Of a stretch of 64,000 bases of DNA, positions 40,566 through 47,892 are shown in pieces. This DNA comes from Histidinibacterium lentulum (lineage in GTDB: Bacteria > Pseudomonadota > Alphaproteobacteria > Rhodobacterales > Rhodobacteraceae). The notes under the pieces were generated by a model. That model did not search any database. It was given only the letters and a program-made list of their open reading frames with translations, and had not been told where the DNA came from. A program made the position numbers and the translations under genes. Position 1 is the stretch's first letter, and each line of letters begins with the position of its first letter. Location: the NCBI RefSeq assembly GCF_003789055.1, contig NZ_ML119094.1, positions 1 to 64,000 of the forward strand, given 5' to 3'.

Positions 40566-41048
40566 ATGAAAGACCTCCCAGAAACGGACGTGCCTCAGGA
40601 GACCGGCGCGCTGATCGATCACATCCTGACGCGCTATCACGAGATGCATCGGGAGGATCTCGCCTCGCTCGTACTGCTCGCCGACCGGGTCGAGCGGGTG
40701 CACGCGGACGATCCCGAGGCGCCCACGGGGCTCGCCGCGGCCATCCGGACGCTCGCCGGGGAGATGGAGGATCACATGATGAAGGAGGAGATGATTTTGT
40801 TTCCGGCCATGCGCGCGGGCGGCGGGCCGGGCATCGAGCACCCCATCGCGGTAATGCGCGCCGACCATGACGATCACGCCGAAAACATCGCGCTAATCCG
40901 GCGGCTCACCTGCGATCTGACACCGCCCGAGCACGCCTGCGGCTCTTGGCGCTCGCTCTATGGCGGCCTGACGACGCTGTTCGACGACCTTGGTGCGCAT
41001 ATCGCGTTGGAAAACAACGTGCTGTTCCCGCGCTTCGAGCAGGCTTGA
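40566..41048 (+). CDS. Hemerythrin-domain protein, RIC/DnrN-like without ScdA_N
   Basis: A 160-residue hemerythrin four-helix protein. Di-iron ligands are apparent in RYHEMHRED, EDHMMKEEMILFPAM, MRADHDDHAEN and GAHIALENNVLFPRF. The pattern is that of the C-terminal domain of RIC/YtfE/DnrN, which repairs nitrosylated Fe-S clusters or binds NO; the N-terminal ScdA domain with its Cys pair is absent. It is first gene of the operon opposite nsrR. The start has AAAGGA upstream. Confidence 0.85.
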   Translation: MKDLPETDVPQETGALIDHILTRYHEMHREDLASLVLLADRVERVHADDPEAPTGLAAAIRTLAGEMEDHMMKEEMILFPAMRAGGGPGIEHPIAVMRADHDDHAENIALIRRLTCDLTPPEHACGSWRSLYGGLTTLFDDLGAHIALENNVLFPRFEQA

Positions 41049-41055
41049 GGCGAAG

Positions 41056-41589
41056 ATGCGGCTTGCGGGAGTGACAGTCGGGGGACGCGGCGGGACGGAT
41101 CGTCTTATGGACGCGGTGGCTGACCGGCTAACGCAGGACGGCGTCCGGCTGGTGGGTGCGTTGCGCGCGGCCTCGCCCGATGCCGGATCGGGATCGTGCG
41201 ACTGCGATCTCTGGCTTCTGCCCAACGGGCCGCGCTGGCGCATCACGCAGGATCTCGGACCCGGCGCCACCGCCTGCCGGATGGATGCGGGCGCCTTCGA
41301 GGAGGCCGTCGGGCTGGCGATGTCGCGGCTTCGGGCCGGCCGGGCAGACCTCGTGATCCTCAACAAGTTTGGCCTGAGCGAGGCAGAGGGGCGCGGCTTC
41401 CGCGCGCTGATCTCCGAGGCGCTTGCCCGCGGCGTTCCTGTCCTGACGGGTCTCTCCGAAACCCACAGGGCCGCGTTCGACCGCTATGCCGATGGCATGG
41501 CGACGATCCTCGCACCGACCGAGGCTGTAGTCATGGACTGGTGCAACGCCGCCGTCGCAACCGTGGCCGAGGAGGGCGTGACGCCATGA
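41056..41589 (+). CDS. DUF2478 protein (paralogue 1)
   Basis: A 177-residue DUF2478 protein. An N-terminal P-loop-like RLAGVTVGGRGGTDRL lacks a canonical Walker lysine; CDLWLLPNGPRWRITQDLG and LVILNKFGLSEAEGRGFR are the conserved core. The domain is also found attached to molybdate ABC-transporter ATPases, so a role in molybdenum supply is plausible but unproven. A paralogue lies at 60753-61274, at the other end of the nitrate island. It overlaps the next gene by ATGA. Confidence 0.85.
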   Translation: MRLAGVTVGGRGGTDRLMDAVADRLTQDGVRLVGALRAASPDAGSGSCDCDLWLLPNGPRWRITQDLGPGATACRMDAGAFEEAVGLAMSRLRAGRADLVILNKFGLSEAEGRGFRALISEALARGVPVLTGLSETHRAAFDRYADGMATILAPTEAVVMDWCNAAVATVAEEGVTP

Positions 41590-42272
41590 GCGGACAGGGG
41601 ACTTACGCCTCGCCCCCCTGCATGGCGGCGGAGGTGGACCCGACCTATTTCGATCCGCTTGGCACGAATGCGCAGCAGGCGCGCGATGTCGCGCGCTGGC
41701 GCCGGGCCGAGCGGACAAGACTGGCCGGCCTTAGGGAGGGGCTGGGCCAGACAGGACGGGCGCAGGTGAGCAATTCCATCTGCGGTCATCTCGAAACGGT
41801 CCTCGCCGCGCGCGGGACCCTCCGGGAGACCGTGCTTGCCGGCTACTGGCCGATCCGAGGAGAGCCGGATCTGCGCCCGTTCCTGTCCGATCTTCACGCG
41901 GCGGGCGTCCGTATCGCGCTGCCGGTGGTGGAGACCCCCGCAGCGCCGCTCGTGTTCCGACGATGGACGCCGGGCATGCGTATGCTGCGCGGCCATTGGA
42001 ACATCCCCGTTCCGCCGCCCGAGGCGGAGGTCCTGGTGCCCGATATCGCGCTTGTGCCCTGCCTCGGCTGGGAAGAGGGTTGTTACCGGCTCGGCTGGGG
42101 CGGCGGCTATTATGACCGGACACTTGCCGCGCTTTCGCCGCGGCCCGTCACCATCGGCATCGCGCTGGCGGCAGCCCGACTGACCACAATCTACCCGCAG
42201 CCCCATGACATTCCCCTCGACAGGATCGTGACGGAGAAGGGCGTATCGGGGGAGCGAAAGGACCCATCATGA
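41586..42272 (+). CDS. 5-formyltetrahydrofolate cyclo-ligase family protein
   Basis: A 228-residue 5-FTHF cyclo-ligase (YgfA/MTHFS). It would convert 5-formyl-THF with ATP to 5,10-methenyl-THF. Motifs are GYWPIRGEPDLRPFL and the diagnostic LGWGGGYYDRTLA, followed by the DRIVTEKG end. It starts at ATGA overlapping DUF2478 and ends overlapping ubiT by the same tetranucleotide, so it is firmly embedded in the operon. It is slightly longer than usual at the N-terminus. Confidence 0.9.
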   Translation: MSGQGTYASPPCMAAEVDPTYFDPLGTNAQQARDVARWRRAERTRLAGLREGLGQTGRAQVSNSICGHLETVLAARGTLRETVLAGYWPIRGEPDLRPFLSDLHAAGVRIALPVVETPAAPLVFRRWTPGMRMLRGHWNIPVPPPEAEVLVPDIALVPCLGWEEGCYRLGWGGGYYDRTLAALSPRPVTIGIALAAARLTTIYPQPHDIPLDRIVTEKGVSGERKDPS

Positions 42273-42796
42273 TCCCGACGAGCGAACCAACGGCCCGGTT
42301 GCGGCCCGGCGAAGGCGCGATCGCGCGGCTTGCCTGCCTTGTGCTGCAACCGGTCCTGACGCGCGTTGTCCGTCGGGTCGCGGCGCGGCACCCGTCTCTC
42401 TTCGCGCGGCTCGGACCGCACCAGGCGACTGACTTCCTGATCGATCCCGTGGAACTGCCCTTTGCGCTGCATCTCCGCCCCGACCCGCAGGCGCTCGTCT
42501 TCCGCGCCGTGCCGCGCGATACGGCGCCGCAGGTCGGGGCCACGATCCGCGGGCGGTTCTTGCTGCTTCTGGAACTGATCGACGCCGAGCAGGACGGCGA
42601 TGCGGCCTTCTTCTCGCGCGATCTGGAAATCAGCGGGGACACCGAGGCCGTCGTTCGTCTTAGGAATGCGCTCGACGACATAGACGGCTCGCTGGCCGAG
42701 GAGGCGTCGGCGATGTTCGGGACACCCGGACGGACGGTTCTCGCACGGTTGCGGCGGGCCTATCCGGATGCCACCAAACCGAGGGAATACGCATGA
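42269..42796 (+). CDS. ubiT: UbiT, SCP2-like accessory factor of anaerobic ubiquinone synthesis
   Basis: A 175-residue SCP2/sterol-carrier-fold protein (FALHLRPDPQALVFRAVPR, VGATIRGRFLLLLELID, DLEISGDTEAVVRLRNALDD) directly before ubiU and ubiV. In E. coli the orthologue (YhbT) carries ubiquinone intermediates for oxygen-independent hydroxylation. Four-base overlaps on both sides indicate translational coupling. Confidence 0.88.
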   Translation: MIPTSEPTARLRPGEGAIARLACLVLQPVLTRVVRRVAARHPSLFARLGPHQATDFLIDPVELPFALHLRPDPQALVFRAVPRDTAPQVGATIRGRFLLLLELIDAEQDGDAAFFSRDLEISGDTEAVVRLRNALDDIDGSLAEEASAMFGTPGRTVLARLRRAYPDATKPREYA

Positions 42797-43791
42797 GCCT
42801 TGCCGAACTGATCTGCCCCGCGGGCACCCCCGCCGCGCTGCGCACCGCCGTCGACGCGGGCGCCGATGCGGTCTATTGCGGCTTCCAGGATGCGACCAAT
42901 GCGCGGAACTTCCCGGGGCTGAACTTCACCCCCGATGAACTGGCCGAGGCGGTGACCTATGCCCATGCGCGCGGCACCAAGGTGCTGCTGGCGCTGAATA
43001 CCTATCCGCCTGCGGGCAAGGTCGATCTCTGGCGACATGCGGCGGACACCGGCGCGCGCTTGGGCGTTGATGCCTTCATCGTGGCCGACATGGGCGTGGC
43101 CGACTACATCGCCCGGATGTATCCGGGCGTCCGGCTGCACCTGTCGGTACAGGCCGCGGCCTCATCGCCCGAGGCGATCCGCTACTATTGCGAGAACTTC
43201 AGTGTAAAGCGTGTGGTCCTGCCGCGCATCCTGACAATCCCCGAGATCCGCCAGATCCGCCGCGAGATTCCCTGCGAGATCGAGACCTTTATCTTCGGCA
43301 ATCACGGGCTGATGGTGGAAGGGCGATGCAGCCTGACCAATTACCTGACGGGTCAATCCACGAACATGGACGGGGTGTGCTCGCCCGCCTCAGATGTGGA
43401 ATATGTGCGCGACGCTGACGGGTCGATGTCCTCGCAGCTCGCGGGTTTCACCATCGACCGGTTCGGGCCCGAGGAGAAGGCCGGCTATCCCACGATCTGC
43501 AAGGGCCGCTACGCCGCGCCCCATCGCCCCGAGGGCTACTACGCCTTCGAGGAACCGATCAGCCTGAATCTGTCGCGGCTCCTGCCCGAATTAATCGAGG
43601 CGGGCGTGCATGCTTTCAAGATCGAAGGGCGTCAGCGCTCGAAGAGCTATGTCCGCGGCGTTGTGCGTGCGTTCCGCGCAGCGGTGGATGACATCAAGGC
43701 CGGACGCGAGGCAAACATCGCCGACCTGATCGCCCTGACCGAGGGGCAGAAGCAGACCCAGGGCGCCTTCGAGACAAAGAAATGGCGGTGA
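42793..43791 (+). CDS. ubiU: UbiU, U32-family oxygen-independent hydroxylase subunit
   Basis: A 332-residue U32 peptidase-family protein orthologous to UbiU (formerly YhbU). Conserved segments are ELICPAGTPAALRTAVDAGADAVYCG, HLSVQAAASSPEAIRYY, SLNLSRLLPELIEAGVHAFK and IEGRQRS. UbiU and UbiV bind [4Fe-4S] clusters and hydroxylate the ring with prephenate as oxygen donor under anoxia. C179, C196 and C236 match the E. coli ligands C176, C193 and C232. The fourth position, E. coli C169, is G172 here in FGNHGLMVEGRC, with H171 next to it. Confidence 0.9.
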   Translation: MSLAELICPAGTPAALRTAVDAGADAVYCGFQDATNARNFPGLNFTPDELAEAVTYAHARGTKVLLALNTYPPAGKVDLWRHAADTGARLGVDAFIVADMGVADYIARMYPGVRLHLSVQAAASSPEAIRYYCENFSVKRVVLPRILTIPEIRQIRREIPCEIETFIFGNHGLMVEGRCSLTNYLTGQSTNMDGVCSPASDVEYVRDADGSMSSQLAGFTIDRFGPEEKAGYPTICKGRYAAPHRPEGYYAFEEPISLNLSRLLPELIEAGVHAFKIEGRQRSKSYVRGVVRAFRAAVDDIKAGREANIADLIALTEGQKQTQGAFETKKWR

Positions 43792-43796
43792 ATACC

Positions 43797-44708
43797 ATGA
43801 CGAAACTGACGCTCGGCCCGATCGCTTACCACTGGTCCGCGGATGCACGGCGTGACTTCTATGCCCGCATCGCGGATGAGGCGCCCGTCGACGAGGTTTA
43901 TCTGGGCGAGGTGATTTGCTCCAAGCGCGCGCCCTTCCACCAGGCAGACCTGCCGGCCACGATCGAGCGGTTGGAGCGCGCAGGCAAGCGCGTGATCCTG
44001 TCAACGCTGGCCGAGGTGATGCTGAAACGCGAGCGCAAGGCAACCGAGGACATCGCCGAGATGGTCTCGCCCGAGATGGAGGTGAACAACGCCGCAGGGC
44101 TTTACGCGCGAGGTAAGCGTCCGCATCGGATCGGCCCCTTCATGAACGCCTACAACGACGCGACGATAGCCTGGATGGCCGGGCAGGGCGCGACCCATGT
44201 CTGCCTACCGGCCGAGATGCCGGCCCCGGCCATTGCAGCCGCGGCGCAGGCAGCAGTTGCGTTGGGCCTGGGTGTCGAGGTGCAGGTTTACGGCCGCGCG
44301 TCTCTGGCTGTGTCAGCGCGGTGCTATCACGCCCGCGCGCACGGCCACACCAAGGACAACTGCCAGTTCGTCTGTGAAGAAGACCCCGACGGCATGCCGC
44401 TCCGCACCCGCGACGACCGCCCGATCCTGCGGGTGAACGGCATCCAGACCCTGTCGGAAAGCTATGTCGACCTGCTCCCCGAAGTGGCCCGTCTGATTGC
44501 CGATGGCGTCACGCACCTGCGGCTGATGCCACAGGCGGTGGACATGGTCGCGGTGGCGCAGGTGTTTCGCGATGTGCTCGATGGGCGCGGGCCGACAGGC
44601 GAGGCCGATGCCCGCCTTGCGACGCTGAGCGGGGATGCGGGCCTGAGCAACGGTTTCTATCATGGCACGGCGGGCTACCGCCGCATTGCCGCCGCGGCGC
44701 CGGCCTGA
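43797..44708 (+). CDS. ubiV: UbiV, U32-family oxygen-independent hydroxylase subunit
   Basis: A 303-residue U32 family protein, partner of UbiU. Four candidate cluster cysteines are present: one in LGEVICSKRAPF and three in SARCYHARAHGHTKDNCQFVCEED. LTLGPIAYHW and VNGIQTLSESYVDL are family hallmarks. An upstream in-frame ATG at 43782 inside ubiU is possible; MTKLTLGP fits other UbiV starts better. Confidence 0.9.
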   Translation: MTKLTLGPIAYHWSADARRDFYARIADEAPVDEVYLGEVICSKRAPFHQADLPATIERLERAGKRVILSTLAEVMLKRERKATEDIAEMVSPEMEVNNAAGLYARGKRPHRIGPFMNAYNDATIAWMAGQGATHVCLPAEMPAPAIAAAAQAAVALGLGVEVQVYGRASLAVSARCYHARAHGHTKDNCQFVCEEDPDGMPLRTRDDRPILRVNGIQTLSESYVDLLPEVARLIADGVTHLRLMPQAVDMVAVAQVFRDVLDGRGPTGEADARLATLSGDAGLSNGFYHGTAGYRRIAAAAPA

Positions 44709-44728
44709 GCGCGCAAGGGACGCCACAA

Positions 44729-45934
44729 ATGACCTCGACCGCCGAACAGATGCGCGCCTGGACCGGACCCGCGATCCTGACCTACGGGTTCCGCCCGTTC
44801 TTTTTCGGTGCGGCGGTCTGGGCCGTGCTGGCGATGGTGTTTTGGGTGCCGATGCTGTCAGGGCACCTGATGTTGCCCACAGCCTTCGACCCCGTGTCAT
44901 GGCACGCGCACGAGTTCCTCTACGGTTATCTCGGCGCCGTCGTCGCGGGCTTTCTGCTGACCGCGGTCCCCAACTGGACCGGGCGTTTGCCGATCGTCGG
45001 CTGGCGGCTCGGGATGCTCGCGGGCTTGTGGCTGATGGGCCGCGTGGCGGTCGCGATCTCGGGAAGCGTCCCTGCCGTGCTGGTTGCCTTGGCAGACCTT
45101 GCCTTTCAGGCTGTCTTTGCGCTTCTGATCGCGCGCGAGATCGCGGCGGGCAAGAACTGGCGCAACCTGATCGTGCTGGCGATGCTGGGGGTCTTCATCC
45201 TCGGCAACGCGCTGTTCCACTGGGAGGCGGCAAAGGGCGACTACGCGGCCCAGGGCTACGGCCTGCGGCTGGGTCTTGGCACGGGCATCATGATGATCGC
45301 CGTGATCGGCGGGCGGATCGTGCCCTCCTTCACCCGCAACTGGCTTGTCAAACGGCGCAGCACAGCCTTGCCCGTCCCGCCGATGCAGCCCTTCGACAAG
45401 GTGGCGCTGGCGGCTCTTCTGGTGGCGCTTGGGCTGTGGGTCGTGCTGCCTCTCGGGACGCCGACCGGGCTGGCCCTTGTGCTGGCAGGCGTGTTGCATG
45501 CACTGCGCCTGGCCCGCTGGGCCGGACACCGGACCTTTGCTGAACCGCTGGTGACGGTGCTTCATGCCGGCTACGCCTTCGTCCCACTGGGGGCTCTGGT
45601 ATTGGCTGTGGAAATTCTTGCTCCGGGGTCGTTCGGAATGGCAGGCGCGCAACATTTCTGGATGGCTGGCGCAATCGGGCTGATGACGCTTGCCGTGATG
45701 ACACGCGCCACGCTGGGTCATACAGGGCAGAACCTCACCGCCGGCGCGGGGACGGTTATAATCTACCTAGCCCTGATCCTGTCCGTATTCGCGCGGGTCG
45801 CTGGGGGCGTATGGCCCGAATTTTCCAGCCCGTTGCACACGGTGTCCGGGCTGTCGTGGATCGTCGCCTTCGGCAGCTTTGCGGTCATTTACGGCGGGCT
45901 TTTGCTACGTCTGCCCGCCGCCAAGCGGATCTGA
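44729..45934 (+). CDS. nnrS: NnrS family haem/copper membrane protein
   Basis: A 401-residue NnrS protein with about twelve transmembrane helices. GFRPFFFGAAVWA near residue 20, WHAHEFLYGYLGAVVAGFLLTA near 58, GGRIVPSFTRNW near 193 and ATLGHTGQ near 328 are family motifs; the conserved histidines bind haem. NnrS is part of NO-responsive regulons in denitrifiers and relieves NO stress on iron metabolism. AAGGGA lies before the ATG. Confidence 0.93.
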   Translation: MTSTAEQMRAWTGPAILTYGFRPFFFGAAVWAVLAMVFWVPMLSGHLMLPTAFDPVSWHAHEFLYGYLGAVVAGFLLTAVPNWTGRLPIVGWRLGMLAGLWLMGRVAVAISGSVPAVLVALADLAFQAVFALLIAREIAAGKNWRNLIVLAMLGVFILGNALFHWEAAKGDYAAQGYGLRLGLGTGIMMIAVIGGRIVPSFTRNWLVKRRSTALPVPPMQPFDKVALAALLVALGLWVVLPLGTPTGLALVLAGVLHALRLARWAGHRTFAEPLVTVLHAGYAFVPLGALVLAVEILAPGSFGMAGAQHFWMAGAIGLMTLAVMTRATLGHTGQNLTAGAGTVIIYLALILSVFARVAGGVWPEFSSPLHTVSGLSWIVAFGSFAVIYGGLLLRLPAAKRI

Positions 45935-45945
45935 GGCGCGCACCG

Positions 45946-46611
45946 ATGGGATGGTTCGAGTTCGCCCTCGCCTATGTCGTGTTCTTCCTGTCGCATTCCT
46001 TGCCCGTGCGCCCGCCGTTGCGGCCTCGGCTTCAGGCTCGACTAGGCGCTTCCGGCTTCACACTGGCCTATTCTGTCCTGTCGCTGGCGGTACTTTCCTG
46101 GTTGATCGGGGCGGCGGGTCGCGCACCGCATGTTACCCTTTGGGATTGGGCCCTATGGCAGGTCCATGTCCCACTGACGGTCATGGGGCCGGTCTGCCTG
46201 ATCCTCGCGCTGTCCATCGGCCGGCCCAACCCGTTCTCGTTCGGCGGGGCGCGCAACGATCTGTTCGATCCTGCACGGCCCGGAATCGTCCGCTTGTCGC
46301 GTCACCCGCTGCTTCTGGCGTTGGCGCTTTGGGCGGCGGCCCATGTCGTGCCCAACGGAGATCTGGCCCATGTGATCCTGTTCGGTACCTTCGCCGCCTT
46401 CGCGCTGCTGGGAGGCCGACTGATCGACCGGCGCAAACGCCGCGAGATGGGGCCAGAATGGCAACGGATGCTTGATCGCGGAGCGGAGGCGCCGCTCCTC
46501 TTGGCGTCCCTGTCGGGGGGCACTCTCCTACGGCTTGCGGCAGGCGTTGCGCTTTACGGGGCGCTGCTCTGGGCGCATCCATTGCTTTTTGGGGTCAGCC
46601 CGCTTCCCTGA
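45946..46611 (+). CDS. nnrU: NnrU family membrane protein
   Basis: A 221-residue NnrU-like protein with about six transmembrane helices (FALAYVVFFLSHSLPV, TLAYSVLSLAVLSWLIGAAG, HVPLTVMGPVCLILALS, VRLSRHPLLLALALWAAAH). NnrU is linked to nitrite/NO reductase gene clusters; the homologous fold is isoprenylcysteine-methyltransferase-like. It starts 11 bp after nnrS and ends three bases before the convergent CMD gene. A longer upstream open frame inside nnrS is not used. Confidence 0.88.
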   Translation: MGWFEFALAYVVFFLSHSLPVRPPLRPRLQARLGASGFTLAYSVLSLAVLSWLIGAAGRAPHVTLWDWALWQVHVPLTVMGPVCLILALSIGRPNPFSFGGARNDLFDPARPGIVRLSRHPLLLALALWAAAHVVPNGDLAHVILFGTFAAFALLGGRLIDRRKRREMGPEWQRMLDRGAEAPLLLASLSGGTLLRLAAGVALYGALLWAHPLLFGVSPLP

Positions 46612-46614
46612 ACG

Positions 46615-46926
46615 TCAATCCTTGATGTCTTCGATCCAGGTCTTTGCGGCGACGGCACGAGGCAGGCCAAGCGGGCCGATGGCCAGCATCGCTACCTGCA
46701 TGATCGCCTCAGCCTCAATGCCCTCCGATCTGGCACGCCGGGTGTGGGAATGGACCGCGCCTTCGGATCCGGCGCCAATCGCGAGTGCGAGTTTGACAAG
46801 GCGCTTTTCGCGGTCTTTCAGCGGGCCGCATTCGGCTGTAGCCTTGCCCAAGGCAGCATAGGCCTTCCAGACATCGGGGTGTTCCTCGGCGAGATCTCCG
46901 GCGGCGCCGGGCATGGATTTGGTCAT
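46615..46926 (-). CDS. Carboxymuconolactone decarboxylase (AhpD-like) family protein
   Basis: A 103-residue CMD-fold protein (REKRLVKLALAIGAGSEGAVHSHTRRARSEG). The AhpD-type CxxC active-site cysteines are replaced by SEGAV, although the following histidine remains, so thiol-disulfide activity is not expected. It follows the Crp/Fnr regulator by 11 bp on the same strand, suggesting a two-gene transcript. The function is unknown. Confidence 0.85.
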   Translation of the reverse strand: MTKSMPGAAGDLAEEHPDVWKAYAALGKATAECGPLKDREKRLVKLALAIGAGSEGAVHSHTRRARSEGIEAEAIMQVAMLAIGPLGLPRAVAAKTWIEDIKD

Positions 46927-46937
46927 CTGTCAGTCCC

Positions 46938-47636
46938 TCAAGTTGAAAAGTCATCAATCAGTGGATTTGGTCTCGCAAAGCGCTCAAGATCCGCCTGACT
47001 GTCGATGGTGATGCGAGTGCCGGTCACGGTCACCCCGTAGGGCTGCAGGCCTTTGAAGGCGCGGCTGAGATTTTCAGGTGTCATGCCCAGCACAGAGGCC
47101 AGGCGCCGCTTCTCGAAGTCCAACTCGAACGCAGCCCCACCGCCGGCGTGCCTTTGTTGCCTGAGCAGGTAATTCGCGAGCCGCTCGAGCGACGTTCTGA
47201 GTTTCAGGTCTTTTTGCGCCTTGATGACCGAGCGATAGCACTGCGCCAGTTCAGTGACGATCGCACGGGCAAAGTTGCCGTCGGCGTCGAAGATCGCGCG
47301 AACGTCCTGGCTGGGGATCAGCGCGATCCGGCTTTTCTCCAACGTGCGGGCCGACATCAGGTAGGGCGCATCCTTAATGGTCGCCGCTAGAATGAAGGTC
47401 GAGATCGGGCGGACGGTCGCCATGCTGGTCTCTCGGCCATTCCAGGTCGAAAACAGATCGACCGAGCCCGAAACGACGATATGAAGAAAATCGCTCGGTT
47501 CTCCTTCAGTGATCAATTCGATCTGTGCAGGAAAATTCTGCACATAGGCGCCCCGCATCAAGGATGTGAAATTATCATCCGCCATATGTGCAAAGAGATC
47601 GAGCTTTCGAATTTCCCGGTATTCGGAATCGGGCAC
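46938..47636 (-). CDS. narR: Crp/Fnr family regulator, NarR-like
   Basis: A 232-residue Crp/Fnr regulator starting at GTG with GGGAGGGAG upstream. The cyclic-nucleotide-like sensor domain contains ITEGEPSDFLHIVVSGSVDLF, and the DNA-binding helix is KRRLASVLGMTPENLSRAFKGL. It lacks the N-terminal cysteines of FNR, so it does not carry an oxygen-sensing Fe-S cluster. Location divergent from a fused narK and the nar operon matches NarR of Paracoccus, which responds to nitrate/nitrite; a haem-based NO sensor of DNR type is the alternative. Confidence 0.8.
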   Translation of the reverse strand: MPDSEYREIRKLDLFAHMADDNFTSLMRGAYVQNFPAQIELITEGEPSDFLHIVVSGSVDLFSTWNGRETSMATVRPISTFILAATIKDAPYLMSARTLEKSRIALIPSQDVRAIFDADGNFARAIVTELAQCYRSVIKAQKDLKLRTSLERLANYLLRQQRHAGGGAAFELDFEKRRLASVLGMTPENLSRAFKGLQPYGVTVTGTRITIDSQADLERFARPNPLIDDFST

Positions 47637-47684
47637 GTCGTTCTCCCTCCCACATCGCGCGCTTAACAATTGTCACCAAATCAA

Positions 47685-47698
47685 TTGATATATGTCAA
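47685..47698. promoter_or_regulatory. FNR-type box 1
   Basis: TTGAT-ATAT-GTCAA, one mismatch to the FNR/NNR consensus TTGAT-N4-ATCAA, close to the narR side. It is followed by GTCAACCG/CGGTTGAC, an 8-bp inverted repeat (47694-47711). Confidence 0.6.
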
Positions 47699-47798
47699 CC
47701 GGTCGGTTGACCTTCGCGACCGCAGCCTTGATCTGCGACCGCGCACCGGATGACAAATTTCTGTAAGCCATTTATTTCGTTATCCTTTTCCAGGTTTT

Positions 47799-47812
47799 GT
47801 GATCTAGATCAA
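47799..47812. promoter_or_regulatory. FNR-type box 2 (nar promoter)
   Basis: GTGAT-CTAG-ATCAA, one mismatch to the FNR consensus, centred about 87 bp upstream of the narK ATG. It is placed where an activator could act on a narK transcript starting near 47847. Confidence 0.65.
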
Positions 47813-47892
47813 GTCACGAGCGTCGCCGTCGCGTCAGGTCTGGCAGTGATCCCCTCACAGGGGTGAACCGCTATTCTTGCCGGAGACCCGCC

